A stretch of DNA of 10,480 nt from an uncultured Dorea sp. GTDB taxonomy: Bacteria > Bacillota > Clostridia > Lachnospirales > Lachnospiraceae. The notes under the pieces are model-generated. The model saw nothing but the letters and a program-made list of their open reading frames with translations. It was not told where the DNA came from and did not search any database. This document shows positions 1-5,583 of this stretch, one piece after another; within the stretch, counting starts at the first letter, position 1; every line of letters begins with the position of its first letter. Made by a program: the position numbers and the translations under genes. The stretch lies in assembly GCA_910577685.1 (NCBI GenBank), contig CAJTOH010000073.1, positions 1 through 10,480 on the forward strand. The letters are read 5' to 3'.

Positions 1-58
1 ATTCAGTTGTCAATTTTCAGTTAGAATCACATTCAATGAGATTCCGAAAAGTTATTAA

Positions 59-604
59 TTAAAAGGTAAAATCGTTTTGGCTAAGCAGTTCTTTTAACTT
101 TGCAATCCCCTGACGTATACGTGACTTGACGGCATCGTAAGAGGCCCCGGTTATCCGGGCTATTTCCCGGTTTTTGTATCCATAGAAATGATGGAGGAGT
201 ACCGCCTCCCGCTGTGCTTCGGAGAGCTGCGAGAGTGCGTCTAAGAGCAGGAGGGAGCTTTCGGAAGCTTCCGTATAACCTGTCTTCCCCGGGGGATTTA
301 TGTTGTCCTCCATATTTTCCGGAGGTTCTGCTTTTACAGGCGTCTGTGAGGCGGCCCGCAGGTATTCCCGGCACAGATTCATGGCAATGGTCAGGAGATA
401 GCCCTTCAGATTGCGGTATTGGTAGCGGTCTACATATTTTATGAACCGCAGGAAGGTATCCTGCGCCAGATCGTAGGCGTCCTCCCGGCTGCCGGTCTGG
501 TAACAGCAGAAATAATAGATGTCGTCATAGTATTTGCCGGCAATCTCGTTCAAGTATTCTGTTTGTCCGTTTTGAATCCTGCGAATCAGCTCCCTGTCTT
601 CCAA
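59..604 (-). CDS. ECF-type RNA polymerase sigma factor (sigma-70 family)
   Basis: This 181-residue protein would bind core RNA polymerase and direct it to a dedicated promoter set. The sigma-2 region spans about residues 22-85 and contains the region 2.2-like stretch DAYDLAQDTFLRF at 42-54. A linker of about 32 residues leads to sigma-4 at about 118-175, whose helix-turn-helix covers about 144-165 (YKNREIARITGASYDAVKSR). There is no sigma-1 or sigma-3, as expected for ECF factors. I chose the TTG at 604-602 because AGGAG lies 7 nt upstream and the resulting length fits the family. The frame stays open to a TTG at 721, but that start has no ribosome binding site and adds 39 residues outside the fold. 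The gene is divergent from the hybrid kinase. No anti-sigma gene is visible, although the region downstream of the gene ends at the window edge. Family is confident; regulon and signal are unknown. Confidence 0.9.
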   Translation of the reverse strand: MEDRELIRRIQNGQTEYLNEIAGKYYDDIYYFCCYQTGSREDAYDLAQDTFLRFIKYVDRYQYRNLKGYLLTIAMNLCREYLRAASQTPVKAEPPENMEDNINPPGKTGYTEASESSLLLLDALSQLSEAQREAVLLHHFYGYKNREIARITGASYDAVKSRIRQGIAKLKELLSQNDFTF

Positions 605-611
605 AACGAGT

Positions 612-620
612 CTCCTCTCC
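612..620 (-). promoter_or_regulatory. Ribosome binding site fixing the sigma factor start
   Basis: Read on the minus strand this is GGAGAGGAG. Its AGGAG core lies 7 nt upstream of the TTG at 604-602. It is the only good Shine-Dalgarno sequence in front of this gene and it decides the TTG start over the open frame further upstream. Confidence 0.75.
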
Positions 621-630
621 GTATGATGAA

Positions 631-646
631 TGTAAAACGTCTTACA
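631..646. promoter_or_regulatory. 16-bp palindrome, possible operator upstream of the sigma factor
   Basis: TGTAAAACGTCTTACA reads the same on both strands except for one base pair of the dyad (positions 6 and 11). It lies about 27 bp upstream of the sigma factor start and just ahead of its ribosome binding site, where a bound repressor could block transcription. It resembles a LacI/CcpA-type site with a central CG, but each half-site is one base longer than the catabolite-responsive element. The binding protein is unknown. The operator role is inferred; the symmetry is directly visible. Confidence 0.45.
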
Positions 647-727
647 ATAAATATAACCTTTTTTTTGATGAAAAAGGGGCCGTAATAGTAAAAAATTTTT
701 CAAGATCATTTCAAACGACAAAGGATA

Positions 728-768
728 TTGACATGGAATTTGACAGTTGTTAGAATATAACGTATATG
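728..768 (+). promoter_or_regulatory. Tandem overlapping sigma-A-type promoters for the hybrid kinase
   Basis: TTGACA at 728-733 is followed after 17 bp by TAGAAT at 751-756, which is close to an ideal vegetative promoter. A second TTGACA at 740-745 is followed after 17 bp by the weaker TATATG at 763-768, so the two promoters are offset by exactly 12 bp. Transcription from the first would begin near 763 and leave a leader of roughly 88 nt before the ATG at 851. Spacing and sequence are directly visible; activity is inferred. Confidence 0.7.
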
Positions 769-780
769 GCAGTTAATAGT

Positions 781-800
781 TTTCGTGTGCCGACACGGAA
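781..800 (+). other. Small hairpin in the 5' leader of the hybrid kinase mRNA
   Basis: Positions 781-788 pair with 793-800 (8 bp, one G-U pair) around the tetraloop GCCG. The hairpin would lie about 18 nt into the predicted leader. It has no following T-run, so it is not a terminator. It could stabilise the transcript 5' end or be incidental. Confidence 0.35.
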
Positions 801-850
801 GGGCTGCAGTCATCAGTAATATTCGGAGAATTAAGAGGGGAGAACGGACC

Positions 851-3800
851 ATGTATCATTGCAACGTATGTTTTTATTTGACAGGTCGTCCATGCAGTAC
901 CTTTGAGAGCATTAAGGAAATACTTCCGTTTGAGCACTTTACACATGAGTTTTTCGAGAGTGAGGAATTGGAGATAGAACAGGCTGCCAGAGCGGATGTG
1001 ATTCTGGCGAACCTTACGGAAAGAGACGTTCAAAAGGCGGTACGGATGTTAATTGAAGTAAAGAAGGAGGAAGCGGAGCTTATTGTGCTTGCCGGTAAGG
1101 AGCAGTTAGAGGCGCTTGACGAGTATCCGGATGAAGTCAGCGACGTCTGGTATTTTCCGATGACGGGAACTGAGGAGAGGTTTCGTTTCCGGAGGTGGCA
1201 GCAGAAGTATAAAAAAGAGAAAGATCATTGGCAAACAAGCCAGTTTTTAGAGGCGGCCATTAACCATAGCCCCAACTTGATCTGGTATAAGGACAAAGAC
1301 GGGATTCATGAAAAAGTGAACGACAGTTTTTGCAGCACGGTCAATAAGACGAAGAGCCAGGTAGAGGGCCGCGGTCATGCTTATATCTGGGATGTGGAGG
1401 AAGACGATCCGGCGTGTATCGAGTCAGAGCGGGAAGTCATGAAAAAGCGGAAGACCTGCATTTCCGAGGAGACCGTCAAGGCAGGAGACGGGATAAAGCT
1501 TCTGACCACCTATAAGTCTCCCCTGTATGATCTGGACGGAAGCGTAATGGGGACGGTGGGCGTCGCGATTGATATAACGCAGGAACGTGCGTATGAGCAG
1601 GAGATTATGGAGAAGACACGTACTTTAGAGACTGTCTTTACTACGATGGACTGTGGGATTTTGTGCCATACCGTAGACGGCTCCGGTATTATCAGTATCA
1701 ATAGGGCGGCGCTTAATATTCTGGGATATGAATCTCAGGAGGAGATGATGGAAGCAGGATTCAAGATGGTCGCGGATTCTGTGCTGGACGAGGATAAACC
1801 TAAGCTTCGGGAGAGTATTACCGCATTGCAGAAGGAAGGGGACAGCGCCAGCGTAGAATACCGCGTAAGGCACGACGACGGGAAGATCCTGCATGTAATG
1901 GGCAATATCAAGCTTCTGAGAGAAAACGGCGAAACCTTCTACCAACGCTTTCTTCTGGACTGCACGAAGCAGAAGCTGGAAGAAAAGAAGAAAGACCGGC
2001 ATAATCAGGAGTTGGTTCAGGCTCTAAGTATTGACTATGATTTGGTCTGCTATTTTGACCTTCATACAGGGACGGGACTTTTGCTGCAATGTGACAAGAG
2101 CCGTATGGAGATGTTTGATACTGCGTTTAACGGCAGGATTTCTTTAGAAGAGGGCATGGAATATTACATAGAAAACTTTGTCTATGAGGAAGACCGCAAG
2201 ATGATGCGTCAGGAATCTTCCGGCGAGAACCTTAAAGAGAAGCTGGCAGAACAAGGGATGTATTTTGTGAACTATCGTATCTTCCGGAATGGCAAGACGA
2301 AGTATTTTCAGATGAAGGTTGTCCGCACCGGGGCATGGGAGGACGGTCAGGGAATTGTTATGGGCTTCCGCAATGTGGACGGCGAGATCCGGGATGCAAT
2401 GGAGAAGAAGAACCTGTTAGAGGATGCGCTGATGCAGGCGAATCGGGCGAACAAGGCGAAAAGCATCTTTCTGTCCAATATGTCCCATGATATCCGTACG
2501 CCAATGAATGCAATCGTTGGTTTTACCGCCCTTGCAATCACTCATATTGATCAAAGGGAGCGGGTGGAGGAATACCTCCAAAAGATCATGACGTCAGGGA
2601 ATCATCTGCTGAGCCTGATCAACGACGTGTTGGATATGAGCCGGATCGAAAGCGGGAAGATCCGGCTGGATGAGAAGAAAAGCAGCCTGCCGGAGATACT
2701 GCACGGACTGCGCAACATCCTGCAGGCGGATATCCATGCAAAGCAGTTGGAACTGTATATTGATACGGTGGACGTATTTGACGAAGAGATTTTCTGCGAT
2801 AAGCTGCGTTTGAATCAGGTACTTCTGAATCTGATGAGCAACGCCGTGAAGTACACGGGAGCCGGCGGCATAATCAGCCTGCGGATTACCGAAAGGCAGG
2901 GAGCGCCTAAAGGCTGCGCGAACTATGAGTTCAGAATCAAGGATAACGGTATTGGCATGAGTCAGGAGTTTGTGGAGCATATCTTTGAACCCTTTGAGCG
3001 GGAGAGGAATTCCACGATCAGCGGTATTCAGGGAACCGGACTCGGAATGGCGATCACGAAGAACATTGTGGATATGATGAACGGCTCTATCTCGGTGAAG
3101 AGTGAACTGAATGTGGGTACGGAGATTACGGTGACGTTTATGTTCCGCCTTCCATCCAAAGAAAAGGAGCCTCAGGATATTCCGGAATTAAAGGGGCTTA
3201 GAGCTTTGGTTGTAGACGACGACTTCGACAGCTGCGACAGTGTGTCTTATATGCTGGAACAGATCGGTATGCGCGCCGAGTGGACTTTATCGGGAAAAGA
3301 GGCGGTTCTGCGTACGCATCAGGCAGTTATGCGCAATGATATGTACTGCGTATATATTATCGACTGGCTGCTGCCGGATATGAACGGTATCGAGGTAGCG
3401 CGGCGGATTCGCAAAGAGATGGGAGAGAATGTCTCTATTATCTTAATGACGGCGTACGACTGGATGGAGATTGAGGAGGAAGCAAGAGAGGCGGGCGTCA
3501 CGGCATTCTGCGGTAAACCGATGTTTTTGTCAGAGTTAAGACGGTGCCTGTATTCTCTCGTCCATACGAGGGAAGGGAAGCGTGAGAGCGAAATAGCGGA
3601 ACAGGTAAAATGCCGCGCCGGACGTATTCTGCTGGCAGAGGATAACGAGCTGAATCAGGAGATTGCCGAGGTGATTTTGGAGGAAGCAGGCTTCACTGTG
3701 GAGATCGCGGACGACGGGAAGAAGGCTCTTGATATGCTTCAGAAAGCGGGGCCGGGATATTACCAGTTGATCCTTATGGATATCCAGATGCCGAATATGA

Positions 3801-3994
3801 ACGGTTACGAAGCGGCGAAGTCAATCCGTCAGCTTAAAGACAAAGAACTTTCCGGAATACCGATTATTGCGATGACTGCCAACGCGTTCGACGAGGATAG
3901 GCAGGAGGCGCTTAGGAGCGGAATGAACGGGCATATTGCAAAGCCTATTGATGTTAAGCTGTTGTTTGGGGTACTGGAAAAGATTCTGGATTAA
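851..3994 (+). CDS. Soluble multi-PAS hybrid sensor histidine kinase with two receiver domains
   Basis: This 1047-residue cytosolic kinase has no membrane segment. In order: a receiver-like N-terminal domain without phospho-acceptor (about 1-122); three PAS-like regions (about 129-247, 257-376, 386-514); a short coiled coil; the HisKA domain with phospho-acceptor His546 in SNMSHDIRTPMNAI; an ATPase domain with N-box (N664), DNGIGM (698-703), FEPFERE (712-718) and GTGLGMAI (728-735); receiver 1 with Asp838 (IIDWLLPDMNG); and receiver 2 with Asp977 (LMDIQMPNMNG). Both C-terminal receivers keep the acidic pair, the Thr and the KP lysine. There is no Hpt or DNA-binding output domain, so phosphate must pass to a protein encoded elsewhere. 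The ATG at 851 has AGGGGAG 8 nt upstream. The frame extends to an ATG at 785, but that would add 22 arginine-rich residues without a ribosome binding site. Family is certain; signal and partner are unknown. Confidence 0.95.
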   Translation: MYHCNVCFYLTGRPCSTFESIKEILPFEHFTHEFFESEELEIEQAARADVILANLTERDVQKAVRMLIEVKKEEAELIVLAGKEQLEALDEYPDEVSDVWYFPMTGTEERFRFRRWQQKYKKEKDHWQTSQFLEAAINHSPNLIWYKDKDGIHEKVNDSFCSTVNKTKSQVEGRGHAYIWDVEEDDPACIESEREVMKKRKTCISEETVKAGDGIKLLTTYKSPLYDLDGSVMGTVGVAIDITQERAYEQEIMEKTRTLETVFTTMDCGILCHTVDGSGIISINRAALNILGYESQEEMMEAGFKMVADSVLDEDKPKLRESITALQKEGDSASVEYRVRHDDGKILHVMGNIKLLRENGETFYQRFLLDCTKQKLEEKKKDRHNQELVQALSIDYDLVCYFDLHTGTGLLLQCDKSRMEMFDTAFNGRISLEEGMEYYIENFVYEEDRKMMRQESSGENLKEKLAEQGMYFVNYRIFRNGKTKYFQMKVVRTGAWEDGQGIVMGFRNVDGEIRDAMEKKNLLEDALMQANRANKAKSIFLSNMSHDIRTPMNAIVGFTALAITHIDQRERVEEYLQKIMTSGNHLLSLINDVLDMSRIESGKIRLDEKKSSLPEILHGLRNILQADIHAKQLELYIDTVDVFDEEIFCDKLRLNQVLLNLMSNAVKYTGAGGIISLRITERQGAPKGCANYEFRIKDNGIGMSQEFVEHIFEPFERERNSTISGIQGTGLGMAITKNIVDMMNGSISVKSELNVGTEITVTFMFRLPSKEKEPQDIPELKGLRALVVDDDFDSCDSVSYMLEQIGMRAEWTLSGKEAVLRTHQAVMRNDMYCVYIIDWLLPDMNGIEVARRIRKEMGENVSIILMTAYDWMEIEEEAREAGVTAFCGKPMFLSELRRCLYSLVHTREGKRESEIAEQVKCRAGRILLAEDNELNQEIAEVILEEAGFTVEIADDGKKALDMLQKAGPGYYQLILMDIQMPNMNGYEAAKSIRQLKDKELSGIPIIAMTANAFDEDRQEALRSGMNGHIAKPIDVKLLFGVLEKILD

Positions 3995-4014
3995 CAGATA
4001 GAATTTTTCGATAC

Positions 4015-4063
4015 AATAACCATCAGTCCTGGAATACCAGGCTGGTGGTTATTATTGCTTTTG
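4015..4063 (+). terminator. Intrinsic terminator of the hybrid kinase gene
   Basis: The arm at 4015-4032 pairs with 4037-4053 in a 17-bp stem with one bulged T at 4027 and one T-G pair. The loop is AATA and a T-rich tail (ATTGCTTTTG) follows. It lies 20 nt after the kinase stop codon. The convergent regulator gene stops at 4065, so the hairpin also sits just beyond its end. On that strand there is no good T-run after the stem, so it is probably one-directional or only protects the 3' end of the other transcript. Confidence 0.85.
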
Positions 4064-4064
4064 C

Positions 4065-4766
4065 CTAGTCGCTGATCTCGCTCAGATACCGATATATCGT
4101 TGCGGTCGAGCAGGAAAACTTCTTCGCAACGAAGGATATTGCGCCCTTTAGCTGGAACAACCCTTGTTCCTGCAGACGTTCGATGATCTCCTTGCGTTCA
4201 TGTTGATTCAGACGGTCAATCGGTGTCGTAAGCGACATCGTGGCGTCGTCAAACATCTTTTGCATCAGCGAAGAAATGTCCATTGAAAAACTTTCTGTGA
4301 CCGAATCCGAAGAAGCATAATTGTTCTTCGGCGGCTCCGGGCTGTCGAAATGCTCAACCGGACCGTGTTGTGCAAGGAAAAATTCAGGATGTATAGTATT
4401 GAGCAGTTTGTTGTTCAGTTCAGTGAACCGGCTGTCATCAAAATTAATGCATAGAAACCCAATCGGATTGCCTTCCTCATCCTTGATGAACATCGTAGAA
4501 GAGCGGAGGACACGTCCGTTTCCGGCAATGCCCCTGTAGTTACACAAAAAATCGTTCGACTCATATGCCCGGGACGAAAGCATTTGAAGGGAGGCATCGG
4601 TCAGGGGTCCGCCTACCCGGCGTCCGCTGATGTGACCGTTAGCGATTGCGACAATAGCTTGATGCTCCGGGTTCAGATCCTGCAGGACAATCTCGTAGTC
4701 CGGGCCGAGAGTCTTTCCAAGAAATTCAACAATAGTAACGTATTGCTGAAGGTTGTTAAATCCCAT
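4065..4766 (-). CDS. YheO/DauR-type PAS-HTH transcriptional regulator
   Basis: This 233-residue regulator has the layout of the YheO/DauR family. An N-terminal YheO-like PAS domain (about 6-112) includes the typical stretches EIVLQDL and GFLCINFDDS. A variable serine-rich linker (about 140-165) leads to a C-terminal helix-turn-helix (about 185-231) with the family-like features RLNQHERKEIIERLQEQGLF, FVAKKFSCSTATIYRYL. Family members such as Pseudomonas DauR control D-amino-acid catabolism, but no such enzyme gene is present here, so the ligand and targets cannot be assigned. The ATG at 4766 has CGGAG 7 nt upstream. An in-frame TTG at 4784 would add six residues (MKRSNT) encoded by the ribosome binding site region itself, which argues against it. 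The gene is divergent from the 119-residue unknown protein, its most obvious candidate target besides itself. Confidence 0.88.
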   Translation of the reverse strand: MGFNNLQQYVTIVEFLGKTLGPDYEIVLQDLNPEHQAIVAIANGHISGRRVGGPLTDASLQMLSSRAYESNDFLCNYRGIAGNGRVLRSSTMFIKDEEGNPIGFLCINFDDSRFTELNNKLLNTIHPEFFLAQHGPVEHFDSPEPPKNNYASSDSVTESFSMDISSLMQKMFDDATMSLTTPIDRLNQHERKEIIERLQEQGLFQLKGAISFVAKKFSCSTATIYRYLSEISD

Positions 4767-4819
4767 AGTATTACTCCGTTTCAATCTGTAACTAAATTTG
4801 CATGTTTCTTAACAATTTA

Positions 4820-4848
4820 ATTATCTCACGATATCTAATAAAATTCAA
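4820..4848 (-). promoter_or_regulatory. Promoter of the YheO-type regulator
   Basis: On the minus strand, TTGAAT (4848-4843) is followed after 17 bp by GATAAT (4825-4820). Each element has one or two mismatches to the vegetative consensus. Transcription would start near 4813, giving a leader of about 47 nt. A weaker alternative, TTGACT, lies just upstream with a poor -10. Confidence 0.55.
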
Positions 4849-4976
4849 TACAAAATTCAGTCAATAAAGGGAAAATACTTGACATATCCCACAATATTTG
4901 ATGAAAAATATTATTATTATAATAAAAATGCAATACAAAAAGGAACTTTTAGAATAGTTTAGATTGTGAAAGAATA

Positions 4977-5005
4977 TTGAAAGGAACCGGCAGATATGAT
5001 ATGAT
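4977..5005 (+). promoter_or_regulatory. Promoter of the 119-residue unknown gene
   Basis: TTGAAA at 4977-4982 is followed after 17 bp by TATGAT at 5000-5005. A second TATGAT overlaps it at 4995-5000, but its spacing is wrong for this -35. Transcription would start near 5012, about 43 nt before the ATG at 5055. Confidence 0.6.
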
Positions 5006-5054
5006 GTGAATTGGAACATACTAAGGATAGGTTTTCAGGGAAAAGGATATTGTT

Positions 5055-5414
5055 ATGACGAAAGAGCAGAGACAGGCTGTCGCAAAGCTGAAGGATCAAT
5101 TAAAGGGAAGAGAAGTATCTGCGCCCGACGGCCTGCTCTGGGATACATTAGTAATGTTTCAGAGATATCCGTTCCATACGGCGAAGAATCTGGAGTTTTT
5201 TTATATCATTAAGGGGAACGAGATGTTTGTTACCCGCAAGGATAAGTCGATCACCAGAGCCAGCATTATGGTGGCGTTCCATAAAGCGCTGGAGCTTGAA
5301 CGGGTGGTTACGGGACCGAAAAAATTGGGAACCTTCGGGGCAAGCTATCTCTATCCGGTTTTTCGGGAAATTGGTGTGATTACGGAAGTATGTGCCGATA
5401 AGGAACGGTCGTGA
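5055..5414 (+). CDS. Small protein of unknown function (119 aa)
   Basis: I do not recognise this protein. It is 119 residues long, soluble, rich in lysine and arginine, and has no signal peptide or membrane segment. An amphipathic N-terminal helix (TKEQRQAVAKLKDQLKG) precedes a mixed region with LLWDTLVMFQRYPF (27-40), NLEFFYIIKGNEMFVTRK (45-62) and a glycine-rich end, GPKKLGTFGASYLYPVFREIG (about 87-107). There are no cysteine clusters, Walker motifs or clear catalytic signature. The RBS AAAGGA lies about 8 nt before the ATG. The gene is a single transcription unit with its own promoter and terminator, divergent from the YheO-type regulator, so it may be regulated by it. The basic charge and compact size would suit a nucleic-acid-associated protein, but that is only a guess. 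That it is a real gene is supported by start, promoter and terminator signals. Confidence 0.8.
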   Translation: MTKEQRQAVAKLKDQLKGREVSAPDGLLWDTLVMFQRYPFHTAKNLEFFYIIKGNEMFVTRKDKSITRASIMVAFHKALELERVVTGPKKLGTFGASYLYPVFREIGVITEVCADKERS

Positions 5415-5428
5415 AACAATATGCATAA

Positions 5429-5484
5429 CGGGTGTACTGCACGCTTATACAGAAGAATAAGGTGTGTAAGTACACCTGTTTTTA
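5429..5484 (+). terminator. Intrinsic terminator after the 119-residue gene
   Basis: CGGGTGTACT at 5429-5438 pairs with AGTACACCTG at 5469-5478 (10 bp, one G-T). Inside, CTTAT pairs with ATAAG, with small bulges between the two stems. The run TTTTT begins at 5479. It lies about 15 nt after the stop codon. Confidence 0.75.
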
Positions 5485-5583
5485 AATTTCCGCAAATAGA
5501 TTGCATCAACAGTCCGGTGCGGTAAAAGGCAGTATAACAAGTGATAAGATATTATTTCATAGAAAGGGAAGGAAAGAAACGGA

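Larger units (their letters stand above)
4767..5054. other. AT-rich divergent intergenic region with promoters and a 10-bp direct repeat
   Basis: These 288 bp separate the YheO-type regulator from the unknown 119-residue gene and hold a promoter for each direction. The 10-mer CAATACAAAA occurs at 4846-4855 and again at 4931-4940, exactly 85 bp apart. The first copy overlaps the regulator's -35 element. The middle section (about 4890-4930) is nearly pure A and T with short AT palindromes. No coding sequence or structured RNA is apparent. Confidence 0.6.

Noticed and set aside
24..46. Weak hairpin (GAATC/GATTC arms) downstream of the sigma factor gene
   Set aside because: Only about 5 bp with an 11-nt loop and no T-run on the relevant strand; not a convincing terminator.
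631..646. Palindrome as a CcpA catabolite-responsive element
   Set aside because: The half-sites are one base too far from the central CG, so it does not fit the consensus without a gap.
605..721. N-terminal extension of the sigma factor from a TTG at 721
   Set aside because: It has no RBS, runs through the palindrome and RBS region, and adds residues not expected in ECF sigma factors.
785..850. Upstream ATG that would extend the hybrid kinase by 22 residues
   Set aside because: No ribosome binding site, an arginine-rich extension outside the fold, and it overlaps the leader hairpin. The ATG at 851 has a strong RBS at proper spacing.
4879..4884. TTGACA in the divergent spacer as another plus-strand promoter
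   Set aside because: No acceptable -10 box at 16-18 bp; the nearest TATTAT is 24 bp away.
4893..4925. AT-only inverted repeats including TTATTATAATAA
   Set aside because: Base composition alone makes such palindromes likely; no T-run terminator and no conserved sequence is seen.
5006..5212. Open frame overlapping the start of the 119-residue gene
   Set aside because: It lies in another frame, has no RBS and begins at the predicted transcription start; the 5055 start is better supported.
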